64,000 bases of DNA from Flavobacterium sp. NRK F7. Its GTDB lineage: Bacteria; Bacteroidota; Bacteroidia; Flavobacteriales; Flavobacteriaceae. Under the pieces are notes generated by a model that was not told the DNA's origin, did no database searches, and saw only the letters and a program-made list of their open reading frames with translations. The stretch covers positions 646,493 through 710,492 of the forward strand of contig NZ_JAMXLB010000001.1 in assembly GCF_024054195.1 (NCBI RefSeq), written 5' to 3'. The position numbers and the translations under genes are program-made. Within the stretch, counting starts at the first letter, position 1. Each line of letters opens with the position of its first letter. Below, one piece after another: positions 43,675-53,307 of the stretch.

Positions 43675-44538
43675 ATGAAAGGAATAATATTAGCAGGAGG
43701 ATCAGGAACTCGTTTGCATCCATTAACATTAGCGGTTAGTAAACAATTAATGCCTATCTATGATAAGCCTATGATTTATTATCCCCTCTCAACTTTAATG
43801 TGGGCAGGAATTAGAGAAATATTAATAATTTCCACTCCTCAAGATTTACCACTATTTGAAAAGTTATTGGGTGATGGAACTCAACTTGGGTGTCGCTTTG
43901 AATATGCAGTACAAGAAAACCCAAACGGGTTAGCTGAAGCGTTTATAATTGGAAAAGATTTTGTAGGAAATGATAAAGTAGCACTTATTCTTGGAGATAA
44001 TATTTTTTATGGTACCGGTTTAGCAGAATTATTACAAGCAAATAATAATCCAGATGGAGGTATTGTTTACGCATATCATGTTCATGATCCAGAACGTTAT
44101 GGCGTAGTAGATTTTGATAAAAACGGAAAAGTACTATCGATTGAAGAAAAACCACTTCAACCGAAATCGAATTATGCAGTTCCAGGAATTTATTTTTATG
44201 ACAATCAAGTTTTAGAAATAGCAGCCAATATTAAACCTAGTCAACGTGGCGAATTAGAAATTACCGATGTAAATAAAGTTTATTTAGAAAAAGGAAAGTT
44301 ACAAGTGTCTATTTTAGATAGAGGAACGGCCTGGCTTGATACAGGTACCTTTCAATCTTTGATGCAAGCGAGTCAATTTGTACAAGTTATAGAAGAACGC
44401 CAAGGTTTAAAAATAGGCGCGATAGAAGAAGCAGCTTATAAAATGGGTTTTATTAACAAAGAAACCTTAGAATACTTAGCAGAACCCTTATTAAAAAGTG
44501 GTTATGGAAAACACTTAATGAGTTTGATTAAAGAATAA
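43675..44538 (+). CDS. rfbA: Glucose-1-phosphate thymidylyltransferase
   Basis: 287 residues. The nucleotide-binding motif [19 protein letters not shown] is followed by [24 protein letters not shown] and [10 protein letters not shown]. The C-terminal [19 protein letters not shown] is typical of RmlA. It makes dTDP-glucose for the rhamnose pathway. rfbC follows after 2 nt. Confidence 0.96.
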   Translation: MKGIILAGGSGTRLHPLTLAVSKQLMPIYDKPMIYYPLSTLMWAGIREILIISTPQDLPLFEKLLGDGTQLGCRFEYAVQENPNGLAEAFIIGKDFVGNDKVALILGDNIFYGTGLAELLQANNNPDGGIVYAYHVHDPERYGVVDFDKNGKVLSIEEKPLQPKSNYAVPGIYFYDNQVLEIAANIKPSQRGELEITDVNKVYLEKGKLQVSILDRGTAWLDTGTFQSLMQASQFVQVIEERQGLKIGAIEEAAYKMGFINKETLEYLAEPLLKSGYGKHLMSLIKE

Positions 44539-44540
44539 TT

Positions 44541-45092
44541 ATGACATTTTTAGAAACTAAATTAAAAGGGTGTTTCATTATTGAACCAACTATTTTTCAG
44601 GATGAAAGAGGTTATTTTATGGAAAGTTACAATGAAAATAAATTTTCCCAAATAGTAGGTCAACAGATTCATTTTGTTCAAGACAATCAATCTTTTTCTA
44701 CCAAAGGAGTACTTAGAGGGCTACATTATCAATGTGGTGAATTCGCTCAAGCAAAGTTAGTTCGTGTTTTACAAGGGGAAGTCTTGGATGTTGCGGTAGA
44801 CATTAGACCAGATTCAGCTACTTATGGTCAATATGAGGCCGTAATTTTATCCGCAGAAAATCAAAAACAATTTTTTGTTCCAAGAGGTTTTGCTCATGGT
44901 TTTTTAGTTTTAAGCGAAACTGCTACTTTCTTTTATAAATGTGATAATTTTTATAATGCAGCAAGCGAAGGAGGAATTCTTTATAATGATGCTAACTTGG
45001 CTATAGATTGGAAAACTCCTTTAAAAGAACTAATTATATCATCTAAGGATATAGCGTTACCCACATTAGAGAAAGCTAAAAAAATATGGTAG
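44541..45092 (+). CDS. rfbC: dTDP-4-dehydrorhamnose 3,5-epimerase
   Basis: 183 residues. GCFIIEPTIFQDERGYFMESYN, SFSTKGVLRGLHYQ (with the catalytic His), VRVLQGEVLDVAVDIR and FFVPRGFAHGFLVLSE are the RmlC cupin signatures. Third enzyme of dTDP-L-rhamnose synthesis. It overlaps the start of rfbD by 7 nt. Confidence 0.95.
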   Translation: MTFLETKLKGCFIIEPTIFQDERGYFMESYNENKFSQIVGQQIHFVQDNQSFSTKGVLRGLHYQCGEFAQAKLVRVLQGEVLDVAVDIRPDSATYGQYEAVILSAENQKQFFVPRGFAHGFLVLSETATFFYKCDNFYNAASEGGILYNDANLAIDWKTPLKELIISSKDIALPTLEKAKKIW

Positions 45093-46003
45093 TTTTAGTT
45101 ACAGGTAGCAATGGTCAATTAGGACAAGCTTTACAAGCTCTTTCTGATCGTTATCCCTTTTTCCAGTTTGTTTTTTGTAATTCTAAAGAATTAGACATTA
45201 CTAATAAAGTAAATTGTAAAGCTATTTTTGAAAAGTACACTCCTGATTTTTGTATTAATACTGCAGCTTATACTGCAGTAGATAAAGCGGAATCGGACCC
45301 AGAAAAAGCTTTTGAAATTAATGCGAATGGTGCTGAAAATATTGCGGAAAGTTGTAAGAAACACAATACCATTTTATTGCATATTTCAACTGATTTTGTT
45401 TTTGATGCCTATTATTCTAATAACACGGCCTATTACGATAAAGAATTGAGGTTGCCTCTTAAGAGCAACTTAGGACTTACTGAAACTGATGTTCCTTTTC
45501 CGGCAGGAATTTATGGTTTAACCAAATTACAAGGGGAACAAGCAGTTCAACATACTTGGGAGAAACATTTTATCATACGAACCTCATGGGTATATTCTGA
45601 ATTTGGGACCAATTTCTTGAAAACGATGTTACGATTGGCTTCTGAAAGAGATACTTTATCAGTAGTTGATGATCAAATTGGAACCCCAACCTATGCAATG
45701 GACTTAGCCGAAGCTTTGTTACAGATGATTTTATCTTGTACTTCCAAGAACATTTTGGATGACCTATTTGGAACGTATCATTTTAGTAATGAAGGAAATT
45801 GTTCTTGGTATGATTTTGCACATGAAATTTTCAAAGAGAAAGGTATAACTATCAATTTGCAACCCATACCTACCACCTCTTATCCTACACCTGCAAAAAG
45901 GCCACAGTATAGTGTTTTGGATAAAACTAAAATAAAAGAAGTCTTTGCTTTAAATATTCAAAACTGGAAAGTAAGTCTTCAAGATTGTCTTCAAAAAGTA
46001 TAA
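45086..46003 (+). CDS. rfbD: dTDP-4-dehydrorhamnose reductase
   Basis: 305 residues. VTGSNGQLGQAL at the N-terminus, NTAAYTAVDKAESDPE, HISTDFVFDA and the catalytic Tyr-Lys pair in YGLTKLQGE (Y143, K147). Between FDA (108) and LTETD there are about 20 extra residues (109-130) compared with the typical STDYVFDG-PYTE spacing. It completes dTDP-L-rhamnose synthesis. The start overlaps rfbC, so translation is probably coupled. Confidence 0.92.
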   Translation: MVVLVTGSNGQLGQALQALSDRYPFFQFVFCNSKELDITNKVNCKAIFEKYTPDFCINTAAYTAVDKAESDPEKAFEINANGAENIAESCKKHNTILLHISTDFVFDAYYSNNTAYYDKELRLPLKSNLGLTETDVPFPAGIYGLTKLQGEQAVQHTWEKHFIIRTSWVYSEFGTNFLKTMLRLASERDTLSVVDDQIGTPTYAMDLAEALLQMILSCTSKNILDDLFGTYHFSNEGNCSWYDFAHEIFKEKGITINLQPIPTTSYPTPAKRPQYSVLDKTKIKEVFALNIQNWKVSLQDCLQKV

Positions 46004-46007
46004 GAGA

Positions 46008-47114
46008 ATGAAACCAATTTTATGTATCTCTTTCTTCTTTTTTTGCTTTAGTTCTTTTTCTCAAAATCAAGAAAAAGCGAACACCTATTTTGATGTTCAT
46101 TTTTTTCGCGGAAACATCTATAAACATAAAGACGAAGTAAGTCATTTAATTAGTGGTCATCCTAATGGGTTTTTGTTAAGCTATAATTGGAAGACAAATG
46201 GGAATAAGGAATGGCATCAAGCCTATAACTATCCTGATTATGGTATTTCTTTTCATTATATTGATTTTAAAAATAATTATTTAGGGCACAATTTTGCTTT
46301 AGGAATCCACTATAATTTTTATTTCTTGAAACGAAATTTAATGTTCCGAGTGTCGCAAGGAATTGGTATGACATCTCACCCTTACGACAAAGAGACCAAC
46401 AACAAAAACATTGCTTTTGGAACTAAATTAATGGACAACACCTATTTTTTACTACAATACAAAAAAGAAAACATAATAGAAGGGGTGGGTTTGCAAACCG
46501 GATTTTTACTAAATCATTTTTCTAATGGAAGAATAAAATCACCGAATATTGGTTTAAATACGATAGCATTTAATTTTGGAATTAACTACAATTTTGCAGA
46601 ACAACAAGAAATAAAGAGAGATTCATTACCTTCTAAGTCTAATTTTGTTGAACCTATTCGTTATAACATTGCCTTAAGAACAGGGGTTTCTGAAGGACCT
46701 ATTCCCGATTTAGGCCAGCGTCAATTTTTTCATTTAGGCTTGTATGTTGATAAAAGATTGGGTAGAAAAAGTGCCTTACAAGCTGGAACAGATATTTTCT
46801 TTTCTCAATATTTAAAAGACTACATTCAGTTTGTTTCGGTTGCTTTTCCAAAAGACCATAAAAACTATACCGACCCAAATACCGATTATAAAAGAATAGG
46901 TTTGTTCGTAGGACATGAACTATTTATTAATAAGTTATCTATTGAAACACAATTAGGGTATTATGTTTATAAACCGTTTCATTATGAAGATAATATTTAT
47001 CAAAGAGTTGGTCTAAAATATTACCTTTACAAAAACTGTTTTACAGGAATTGGTTTAAAAACGCATAGAGGCAGAGCAGAAGCTGTTGAAGCAACTTTAG
47101 GAATACGATTATGA
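46008..47114 (+). CDS. PagL-like lipid A 3-O-deacylase (acyloxyacyl hydrolase family)
   Basis: 368 residues. Signal peptide MKPILCISFFFFCFSSFSQ, then beta-barrel strands. NHFSNGRIKSPNIGLN (169-184) matches the PagL active-site pattern H-x-S-N followed by a Pro-Asn-Gly-type loop. PagL removes the 3-O acyl chain of lipid A in the outer membrane. The protein is longer than enzymes of about 170 residues; the second half (about 200-368) repeats strand-like sequence and may be a second barrel. Its presence in the locus suggests that the polysaccharide is LPS-linked. It overlaps the next gene by 4 nt. Confidence 0.75.
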   Translation: MKPILCISFFFFCFSSFSQNQEKANTYFDVHFFRGNIYKHKDEVSHLISGHPNGFLLSYNWKTNGNKEWHQAYNYPDYGISFHYIDFKNNYLGHNFALGIHYNFYFLKRNLMFRVSQGIGMTSHPYDKETNNKNIAFGTKLMDNTYFLLQYKKENIIEGVGLQTGFLLNHFSNGRIKSPNIGLNTIAFNFGINYNFAEQQEIKRDSLPSKSNFVEPIRYNIALRTGVSEGPIPDLGQRQFFHLGLYVDKRLGRKSALQAGTDIFFSQYLKDYIQFVSVAFPKDHKNYTDPNTDYKRIGLFVGHELFINKLSIETQLGYYVYKPFHYEDNIYQRVGLKYYLYKNCFTGIGLKTHRGRAEAVEATLGIRL

Positions 47115-47878
47115 TAAAAATTAATTTATATATAGTACTAGTAGTATTGTTAGTTAGTTGTGGTATTTCTGAAGATTGTTTTAAAGGAAATAGCAATCCT
47201 ACAACCCTGACTTTTCCATATGAGAATTTTACTAAAATAAAAGTATATACAGGTGTTGGATTGGTTTTAAATGAAGGACCTGATTATGAAGTAAAAATAC
47301 AAACGACAAAAAACATTAAACAACATATTGAAGTAGCTTTAGAAGGAGATTTGTTAGTTGTAAAAGACAATTCTTCTTGTAATATAACTAGAGATTATGG
47401 AGTAACAACAGTTTATGTAACTATTCCTGATGGTACCATTAAACCCTTAATTCAAGAGTTGGAATTATACTCAAAATCGGAACAAAAAATAGAAACACTT
47501 AGCACCTTACATGCTCCAATTGTTCGTTTGTATTCGATTGGCGATGATGGAGATGGCTCAGGGGCGAGTGATTTTTATATTAATTGTGAATCGAACAGTC
47601 AATTGGTTGTAGAATGCAATACAGTCTCAAATTTTTATATCAATGGCAGTTGTTCAGAAATGTTGTTGAATTTCTATTTTGGTGAAGGAAAATTTTATGG
47701 TGACAATTTGCAAGTTCAAACAATAAAACTTTTTCACAGAGGATCAAATGATATGATAGTTAAACCAATAGAAAGAATAGAAGGAAAAATTCTTTCCACT
47801 GGGGATGTGTTTTTGAGAAATAATCCACCTGAAATTGAGGTGCAAGAATTGTTTACAGGACGTTTAATTTATAATTGA
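47111..47878 (+). CDS. Head-GIN domain (DUF2807) lipoprotein
   Basis: 255 residues. A lipoprotein signal with lipobox LLVSC (Cys 17), then FPYENFTKIKVYTGVGLVLNEGPDYEVKIQTTKN and ending in strands such as FINGSCSEMLLNFYFGEGKF-type repeats, consistent with the head-GIN beta fold. Function undefined. The start overlaps the PagL-like gene by 4 nt (ATGA), so translation is coupled, which is an unusual partner for a lipid A deacylase. Confidence 0.75.
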   Translation: MIKINLYIVLVVLLVSCGISEDCFKGNSNPTTLTFPYENFTKIKVYTGVGLVLNEGPDYEVKIQTTKNIKQHIEVALEGDLLVVKDNSSCNITRDYGVTTVYVTIPDGTIKPLIQELELYSKSEQKIETLSTLHAPIVRLYSIGDDGDGSGASDFYINCESNSQLVVECNTVSNFYINGSCSEMLLNFYFGEGKFYGDNLQVQTIKLFHRGSNDMIVKPIERIEGKILSTGDVFLRNNPPEIEVQELFTGRLIYN

Positions 47879-47882
47879 TAAT

Positions 47883-48944
47883 ATGAAAATAATAATTACT
47901 GGAGGAGCTGGATTTGTAGGGTCAACATTGTGTTTAGCTTTAAAAAATAAATATCCTAATTATACAATTGTAGCATTTGACAATCTTAAAAGAAGAGGTT
48001 CTGAATTGAATCTTATAGATTTCAAGAAAAACAATATAGAATTTATTCATGGAGACATTCGTAATAATGAAGATATTTTATCAATAGGCAAGTTTGATGT
48101 TTTAATAGAAGCTTCAGCGGAGCCTTCTGTAACAGCTGGATTAGACTCAGACCCTACCTATGTAATCAACAATAATTTATATGGTTCTATAAACTGCTTT
48201 AACGCATGTATTAAAAATAAGGCCAAATTAATTTTTTTATCAACCAGTAGAGTTTACCCTATAGATACTATAGAAAAAGCACTTTATAGAGAAGAGGAAA
48301 CCAAATTTTTATTTACAGATAACCAAAACATAGAAGGAATTTCACACAATGGAATTTCAGAAGCCTTATCTTTAGATGGGGCAAGATCTTTTTATGGGAC
48401 TACAAAATTAAGTTCAGAATTGTTTATTGAGGAGTATGCTGCTTTTTATGGTTTACAAGCAGCTATTACAAGATTTGGAGTAATAGCTGGGCCACGACAA
48501 ATGGGAAAAACGGACCAAGGAGTTGTTACGTTATGGATGGCAAAACATTATTGGAAACAATCTTTAAAATATATTGGTTATGGGGGAAAAGGAAAGCAAG
48601 TTAGAGATTTATTACATGTTGATGATTTAGTAGAATTAATAGATTATCAGATTCATAATATTGAAAAATTCACAGGCAAAGTATATAATGCAGGTGGAGG
48701 CTTACAAAACAGCGCCTCTTTACAAGAAATGACTGCAATTTGTGAAAAAATTACAGGAAATAAAATTCAAATTGATGAGATAGTAGAGACAAGAACGGCA
48801 GATTTAAGAATATATATTACGAATAATTCTAAAATTGAAAATGAAATTGGTTGGAAACCAAAAAAATCAGTAGAAACTATTTTTAGAGATATTTTCCATT
48901 GGATTAAAGAAAATGAAGAACAATTGGAATTGATTTTGAAATAA
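47883..48944 (+). CDS. NAD-dependent sugar-nucleotide epimerase/dehydratase (CDP-tyvelose-epimerase-like)
   Basis: 353 residues, SDR extended family. GGAGFVGSTLCLAL, FDNLKRRGSELNLIDF, IEASAEPSVTAGLDSDP and the catalytic Tyr-Lys in FYGTTKLSSE are present, as is TRFGVIAGPRQMGK. The opening with RRGSELNL resembles CDP-paratose 2-epimerase. The substrate is uncertain. It lies in the polysaccharide operon between the GIN lipoprotein and the T9SS gene. Confidence 0.75.
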   Translation: MKIIITGGAGFVGSTLCLALKNKYPNYTIVAFDNLKRRGSELNLIDFKKNNIEFIHGDIRNNEDILSIGKFDVLIEASAEPSVTAGLDSDPTYVINNNLYGSINCFNACIKNKAKLIFLSTSRVYPIDTIEKALYREEETKFLFTDNQNIEGISHNGISEALSLDGARSFYGTTKLSSELFIEEYAAFYGLQAAITRFGVIAGPRQMGKTDQGVVTLWMAKHYWKQSLKYIGYGGKGKQVRDLLHVDDLVELIDYQIHNIEKFTGKVYNAGGGLQNSASLQEMTAICEKITGNKIQIDEIVETRTADLRIYITNNSKIENEIGWKPKKSVETIFRDIFHWIKENEEQLELILK

Positions 48945-48946
48945 AG

Positions 48947-49384
48947 ATGATAAAAATTAAGATATTTTACATACTTGTTTTCTGTTTAGTTATTAATTTA
49001 ATGTATTCACAGAATATAGTAAATAGCTCATCTAATTATACAAATAATTTAGAATATAATACTGGCGAAATCTTTGTTGTTTATAACTTTGCTTCAAGTG
49101 AAGTAACATCTAAAGAAGTTTTTTTTAACGATGAAGAAGTAACAGAAACCCTAGTTGAAAAAACTATAACAATTTATCCTAATCCAACAAGTAAAATTCT
49201 TTATTACACTCTTTCAAAAGAGATTAATTTTGAATCCTTAGAAATATTTGATCAATTTCAAAAACTAATATTTAATACAAAAGAGGATATTAAACAGGTT
49301 TCATTGGAAGAATTTCCTACTGGAATTTATTATTTAATGTTTAATAAGAATAAAAAATATTATTTTAAAATTTTAAAAAAATGA
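48947..49384 (+). CDS. Small T9SS type A sorting-domain protein
   Basis: 145 residues. Signal peptide MIKIKIFYILVFCLVINLMYS, about 50 residues of Asn/Ser/Thr-rich sequence, then the type A C-terminal domain (about 70-145): ITIYPNPTSKILYYTL, FESLEIFDQFQKLIFN, ISLEEFPTGIYYLMF-like ending in YYFKILKK. This domain sends proteins through the type IX system, with attachment to the surface. The cargo portion is only about 45 residues, so it is almost a bare sorting domain. Its stop overlaps the start of the beta-helix gene by 4 nt (ATGA). Confidence 0.82.
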   Translation: MIKIKIFYILVFCLVINLMYSQNIVNSSSNYTNNLEYNTGEIFVVYNFASSEVTSKEVFFNDEEVTETLVEKTITIYPNPTSKILYYTLSKEINFESLEIFDQFQKLIFNTKEDIKQVSLEEFPTGIYYLMFNKNKKYYFKILKK

Positions 49385-51618
49385 AAAATATTTTATTATT
49401 TATACTTTGTTCATGTTTTACTTTTGCTCAGGTTCCACAAGGAATGAGTCATAGAGGCATTGCATATAATTCTTCTGGAGTGGTTTTGACAAATACAGAT
49501 ATAGGAGTTCGAGTAAGAATTTTAGATAATGGTGCTTCGGGAACTATTGTTTATGAAGAGACTCATAATAGAACAACAAATAATAATGGTCAATATAATT
49601 TTAATATAGGAGAAGGAATAGTTCAAGGATCAAATAATTTTAGCGATATTAATTGGTCTATAGGTAATAAATTTTTAGAAATTGCTATAGACCCTACAAA
49701 TGGAACAAATTATAGTGTTATAGGTTCTAGTCAATTAATGAGTGTTCCTTATGCTTTGTTTTCTAGCACAACTGAAAACACTAATCCAAATAAAAGTATT
49801 ACAACAATTAAGACTATTGAAGAATTAAAAAACTTCATTGATTTTAATCCAGAACAAGATTTCCCCGTTGTATATGTTCAAGGTTATTCCTCTCCAAGTG
49901 ATGGTGGCGGTGGAATGTTTATTTTTAAAAGATATTCCGAAATGGGACTAGACCCATCGAATGCACCATTATATACTAATGATCCAAGAAAGCCAATAAA
50001 TGATGATGGAATTTTCATCCATTCATATCATGGAAGTTTTAGTCCAAAAGGTATTTGGATTAGACAATTTAGTGGAGATATTGACCTGAGATTTTATGGC
50101 GCTTTTACAGGAGGTGTAGATATAACAGAAAAACTACAGAAAGCGATTGATTATGCGCATAAATCTACACAAGATATATCCACTAGACCTTATGGATATG
50201 GAAATAGTAATACCGTTTATATTGCTAATGGATCATATCAAATTAGTCAAGTAGTATTAAAATCTAATGTTAATTTAAAAGGATCATCAATGTTGGAAAC
50301 AACAATAGTAACAACAAATGATAATTCTGGAGCAATGTTTATTAAAGACAATGGTTATGTAAGAAATATTAACATTTCTGACTTAACATTATATGGAACA
50401 GCATTAAATTATACAGGGGGAAATATAAATATTAAAGGATGTTTTAATTTTGATTCAGAAGGACAATTAGGAGGTATATGGGACTCCACTTTTAAAAACC
50501 TTACAATTCAATTTTTTTATGGACAATCAATATATTTTTCTGCAGGAGGAGCGGGTAATTTTCAATCGGTGAATCAATTTATCACTATGGAAAATGTTGG
50601 TGTAGAAAGTGTTGGTCAAATGAAAACCTATACAGGAATTGATAATGTATATCATGCATTAGTATTAAGAGGTTCGTGTAATCAATTTTTGTTTAATAAT
50701 TGTAAGTTTGATGGAGGTTCTTACTTATTTGGGAATGGATCATTAACTCCTTTATATAGAGTAAATGGAATTCCTGTTTACATAGGAGGGATTGAAGGAA
50801 CTCTTTATAATCCAGCTGTAGTAAAATTTAATTTATGTACTATCCAAAACGGACAAGAAGGGGTTTTTATACAATCCTCGAATAATATAAATTTAGATAC
50901 TTGTTGGTTTGAGTTTTTTGAAAGAGCAATAGTTGTGAAAGGAGATTATAGAATTTCTAAAGCAATAAATATAACTAACAGTTCTTTTTTAAATTCTTCA
51001 GGTAGATATGGAGAACTTCCTCCTAATTCGGGTTCTTTAGTAATTGTTAATAAGTCCAAGATTAGTTTTACCAATAATTATATTGTAAATAGTAGAGGTC
51101 CAAATGATGATTATTTTAATGATCCAGCTAATGAAACACATAAGCTGATAAGTTTAGACCCTTATCCTTCGGATAACTTTGGAATTAATACTTCTGGAAA
51201 TTATTTTGAAGACACAAGAACAGGATTTGATAGTAAAACTTTAGGCGCTACCATTGGAATCAAAAAAGATATTGATTTTACGAATATATCTTCTGATGTG
51301 ATTGATATTGAAGGAGCTAAAGCTATATATATAAAAAACACTTCTGGTACTATTAAAGATGTCAAAGAATTTAAATCCACAATATCTGCTGGGGAGATAT
51401 TTTTTATTAGGTCTGATCAAGGATCAATAAAATTTGATGAAACAAAAAACATTTATTTAGGAAACATGAATGGAGTTGCTGGTGGTGTCAATACAGGGTC
51501 ATTAACATTAACGGATGGAAGTGTGGCTTTATTTATTAAAATAGATGAAGTAGCTACAATTAATGGAGTTACTTATAATGAAACATATAATTTGGTTTCT
51601 TATAAATTAAAAAATTAA
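49381..51618 (+). CDS. Secreted pectate-lyase-3-like beta-helix protein
   Basis: 745 residues. Signal peptide MKNILLFILCSCFTFAQ. Residues about 18-130 (VPQGMSHRGIAYNSSG, LLEIAIDPTNGTNYSVIGSSQLMSVPYALF) match the N-terminal domain seen on many Bacteroidota exported proteins. Residues about 235-640 are a right-handed beta-helix of the pectate-lyase-3/tailspike type (FYGAFTGGVDITEKLQKAIDYA, NTVYIANGSYQISQVVLKSN). The C-terminal about 100 residues form beta strands without a T9SS sorting domain. Such folds bind, cleave or epimerise polysaccharides. Its place in the locus suggests action on the product glycan. Catalytic residues were not identified. Confidence 0.7.
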   Translation: MKNILLFILCSCFTFAQVPQGMSHRGIAYNSSGVVLTNTDIGVRVRILDNGASGTIVYEETHNRTTNNNGQYNFNIGEGIVQGSNNFSDINWSIGNKFLEIAIDPTNGTNYSVIGSSQLMSVPYALFSSTTENTNPNKSITTIKTIEELKNFIDFNPEQDFPVVYVQGYSSPSDGGGGMFIFKRYSEMGLDPSNAPLYTNDPRKPINDDGIFIHSYHGSFSPKGIWIRQFSGDIDLRFYGAFTGGVDITEKLQKAIDYAHKSTQDISTRPYGYGNSNTVYIANGSYQISQVVLKSNVNLKGSSMLETTIVTTNDNSGAMFIKDNGYVRNINISDLTLYGTALNYTGGNINIKGCFNFDSEGQLGGIWDSTFKNLTIQFFYGQSIYFSAGGAGNFQSVNQFITMENVGVESVGQMKTYTGIDNVYHALVLRGSCNQFLFNNCKFDGGSYLFGNGSLTPLYRVNGIPVYIGGIEGTLYNPAVVKFNLCTIQNGQEGVFIQSSNNINLDTCWFEFFERAIVVKGDYRISKAINITNSSFLNSSGRYGELPPNSGSLVIVNKSKISFTNNYIVNSRGPNDDYFNDPANETHKLISLDPYPSDNFGINTSGNYFEDTRTGFDSKTLGATIGIKKDIDFTNISSDVIDIEGAKAIYIKNTSGTIKDVKEFKSTISAGEIFFIRSDQGSIKFDETKNIYLGNMNGVAGGVNTGSLTLTDGSVALFIKIDEVATINGVTYNETYNLVSYKLKN

Positions 51619-51630
51619 TTAAATATTATT

Positions 51631-53307
51631 ATGAAGAACAAATTTATTATTGTTGATTTTTCTTTTGCGATTTTATTGATAGTTTATTTTTTCTATTCAT
51701 TTTTTAGAGTTACTTCAGATATTCCAATTAATGATGATTATGCGGTTTTAGAAAACTTTACAGATATTATCAATTCTAATTCTTCATTTGAAAAAATTAA
51801 ATTGATATTCAAGCAACATAATGAACATAGAATATTATATGATAAATTATGGTTTTTTATCGATTATAAATTATTTAATCAGTTAAACTTTAATCATTTA
51901 TCTTTTATTGGTAATTTATCTTTAGTCGGCATTTTTATTTTCTTCTTTTATAAATTTAAAAACAAAACTACCAATTCCTTTTTTTTATTACCTGTAGCAG
52001 TTCTAATTTTTAATTTTTCATTCTATGAAAACATTACGTTTTCTATGGCTGCATTATCAAATTTTACCGTGGTTTTATTCTCTTTACTCTCTATTCACTT
52101 TATTACAAAATTTGAATTAAACAAAAGAGATTTTGGATTATCAGTTTTATTTTTGATTTTAGCTATATTTACTCAAGGAGCAGGAATTTTTTTGATTTTA
52201 ATAACTATTTCGATTCTCATTTATAAGAAGGAAAAAAAATACTTATATCAGCTTTTAATTATTTCATTTGCTTTAATTTTACTTTATTTTTTTGATTATC
52301 ATAAACCTTTTAATAGCCCAGAAATACTTGAAACCCTTAGAAATTATAAGTTTAGATCTTTTTTATTTTCCTTTTCCTTTTTAGGCAATATTTTATCTAA
52401 ATATTTAATCTTTACCAACGACACTAATGAATCTTTAATGCTTTCAACTGGAGTAGGTTTTTTATTTTTTATTTTTTATATCTATACAATTAAAATAAAA
52501 TATTACAAGAAAAATCTATTTGTTTTTTCAGTAATGACTTTAATTATTCTAATTTCATTTGTAACAGGAGTAACAAGATCACAATTAGGAATAGATATGT
52601 CTATTGCTTCACGATATAGAATAAATAGTAGTATCTTTTTGATATGCGTTTTAATCTTTTTCAATGAAAACGTCTCAAGAAAAAAAAAATATTTAAATGG
52701 AATTTTATTGTTATGTTCAGTAGGGTATTATTTTGGAATAAATTTGCCACAACGAGAATACTTAGAGTTTAGAAAAAAACAAAATTATTTTGGTGTAATG
52801 TTTTATCAAAATGGGAATTATAACTACCTAAATGGATTTGAACAAGAATATTATGATAAAGTTTTAGTAAAAGCAAAAGAATCTCAAACATATTTTTTAC
52901 CAACTATAAATAAAGTAAATAATGAACTTAAATTTTCTAAAAGAGTTGAAATTAACCCAGATAGTTATCAAAATAAATCAATAATGAGTAATATTGATAA
53001 AATAGAAAAATTAAAAAACTCTATTTATATTGAAGGATGGGCTTTCATTGATAGTTTGGAAACTAATGATCAAAAAGTATTTCTAGCTGTAGAAGATACG
53101 ATTCAAAAAAAGAAAATATTTTTTGAGGCTCAAAAAGTGAAACGATATGATTTAAATCCATATTTTAATAAAAATAATTTAGAATACTCGGGATTTATTT
53201 TTAGAATAAAAGATGAAGATTTACCAAATGCATATAAAAAGCTATATTTGCTAATCGAAAATAATAGTATAAAAAGAATAATTAATCCAAATAAATTAAT
53301 AAAATAA
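51631..53307 (+). CDS. Polytopic membrane protein of the polysaccharide locus (GT-C-like)
   Basis: 558 residues. About ten membrane segments from residue 7 to about 365, then a soluble C-terminal region (about 370-558) with [21 protein letters not shown]. An acidic motif near the first loop ([11 protein letters not shown]) resembles the periplasmic Asp motif of GT-C glycosyltransferases. The enzymatic role is not proven. The stop overlaps the next start (TAATG). Confidence 0.5.
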   Translation: MKNKFIIVDFSFAILLIVYFFYSFFRVTSDIPINDDYAVLENFTDIINSNSSFEKIKLIFKQHNEHRILYDKLWFFIDYKLFNQLNFNHLSFIGNLSLVGIFIFFFYKFKNKTTNSFFLLPVAVLIFNFSFYENITFSMAALSNFTVVLFSLLSIHFITKFELNKRDFGLSVLFLILAIFTQGAGIFLILITISILIYKKEKKYLYQLLIISFALILLYFFDYHKPFNSPEILETLRNYKFRSFLFSFSFLGNILSKYLIFTNDTNESLMLSTGVGFLFFIFYIYTIKIKYYKKNLFVFSVMTLIILISFVTGVTRSQLGIDMSIASRYRINSSIFLICVLIFFNENVSRKKKYLNGILLLCSVGYYFGINLPQREYLEFRKKQNYFGVMFYQNGNYNYLNGFEQEYYDKVLVKAKESQTYFLPTINKVNNELKFSKRVEINPDSYQNKSIMSNIDKIEKLKNSIYIEGWAFIDSLETNDQKVFLAVEDTIQKKKIFFEAQKVKRYDLNPYFNKNNLEYSGFIFRIKDEDLPNAYKKLYLLIENNSIKRIINPNKLIK

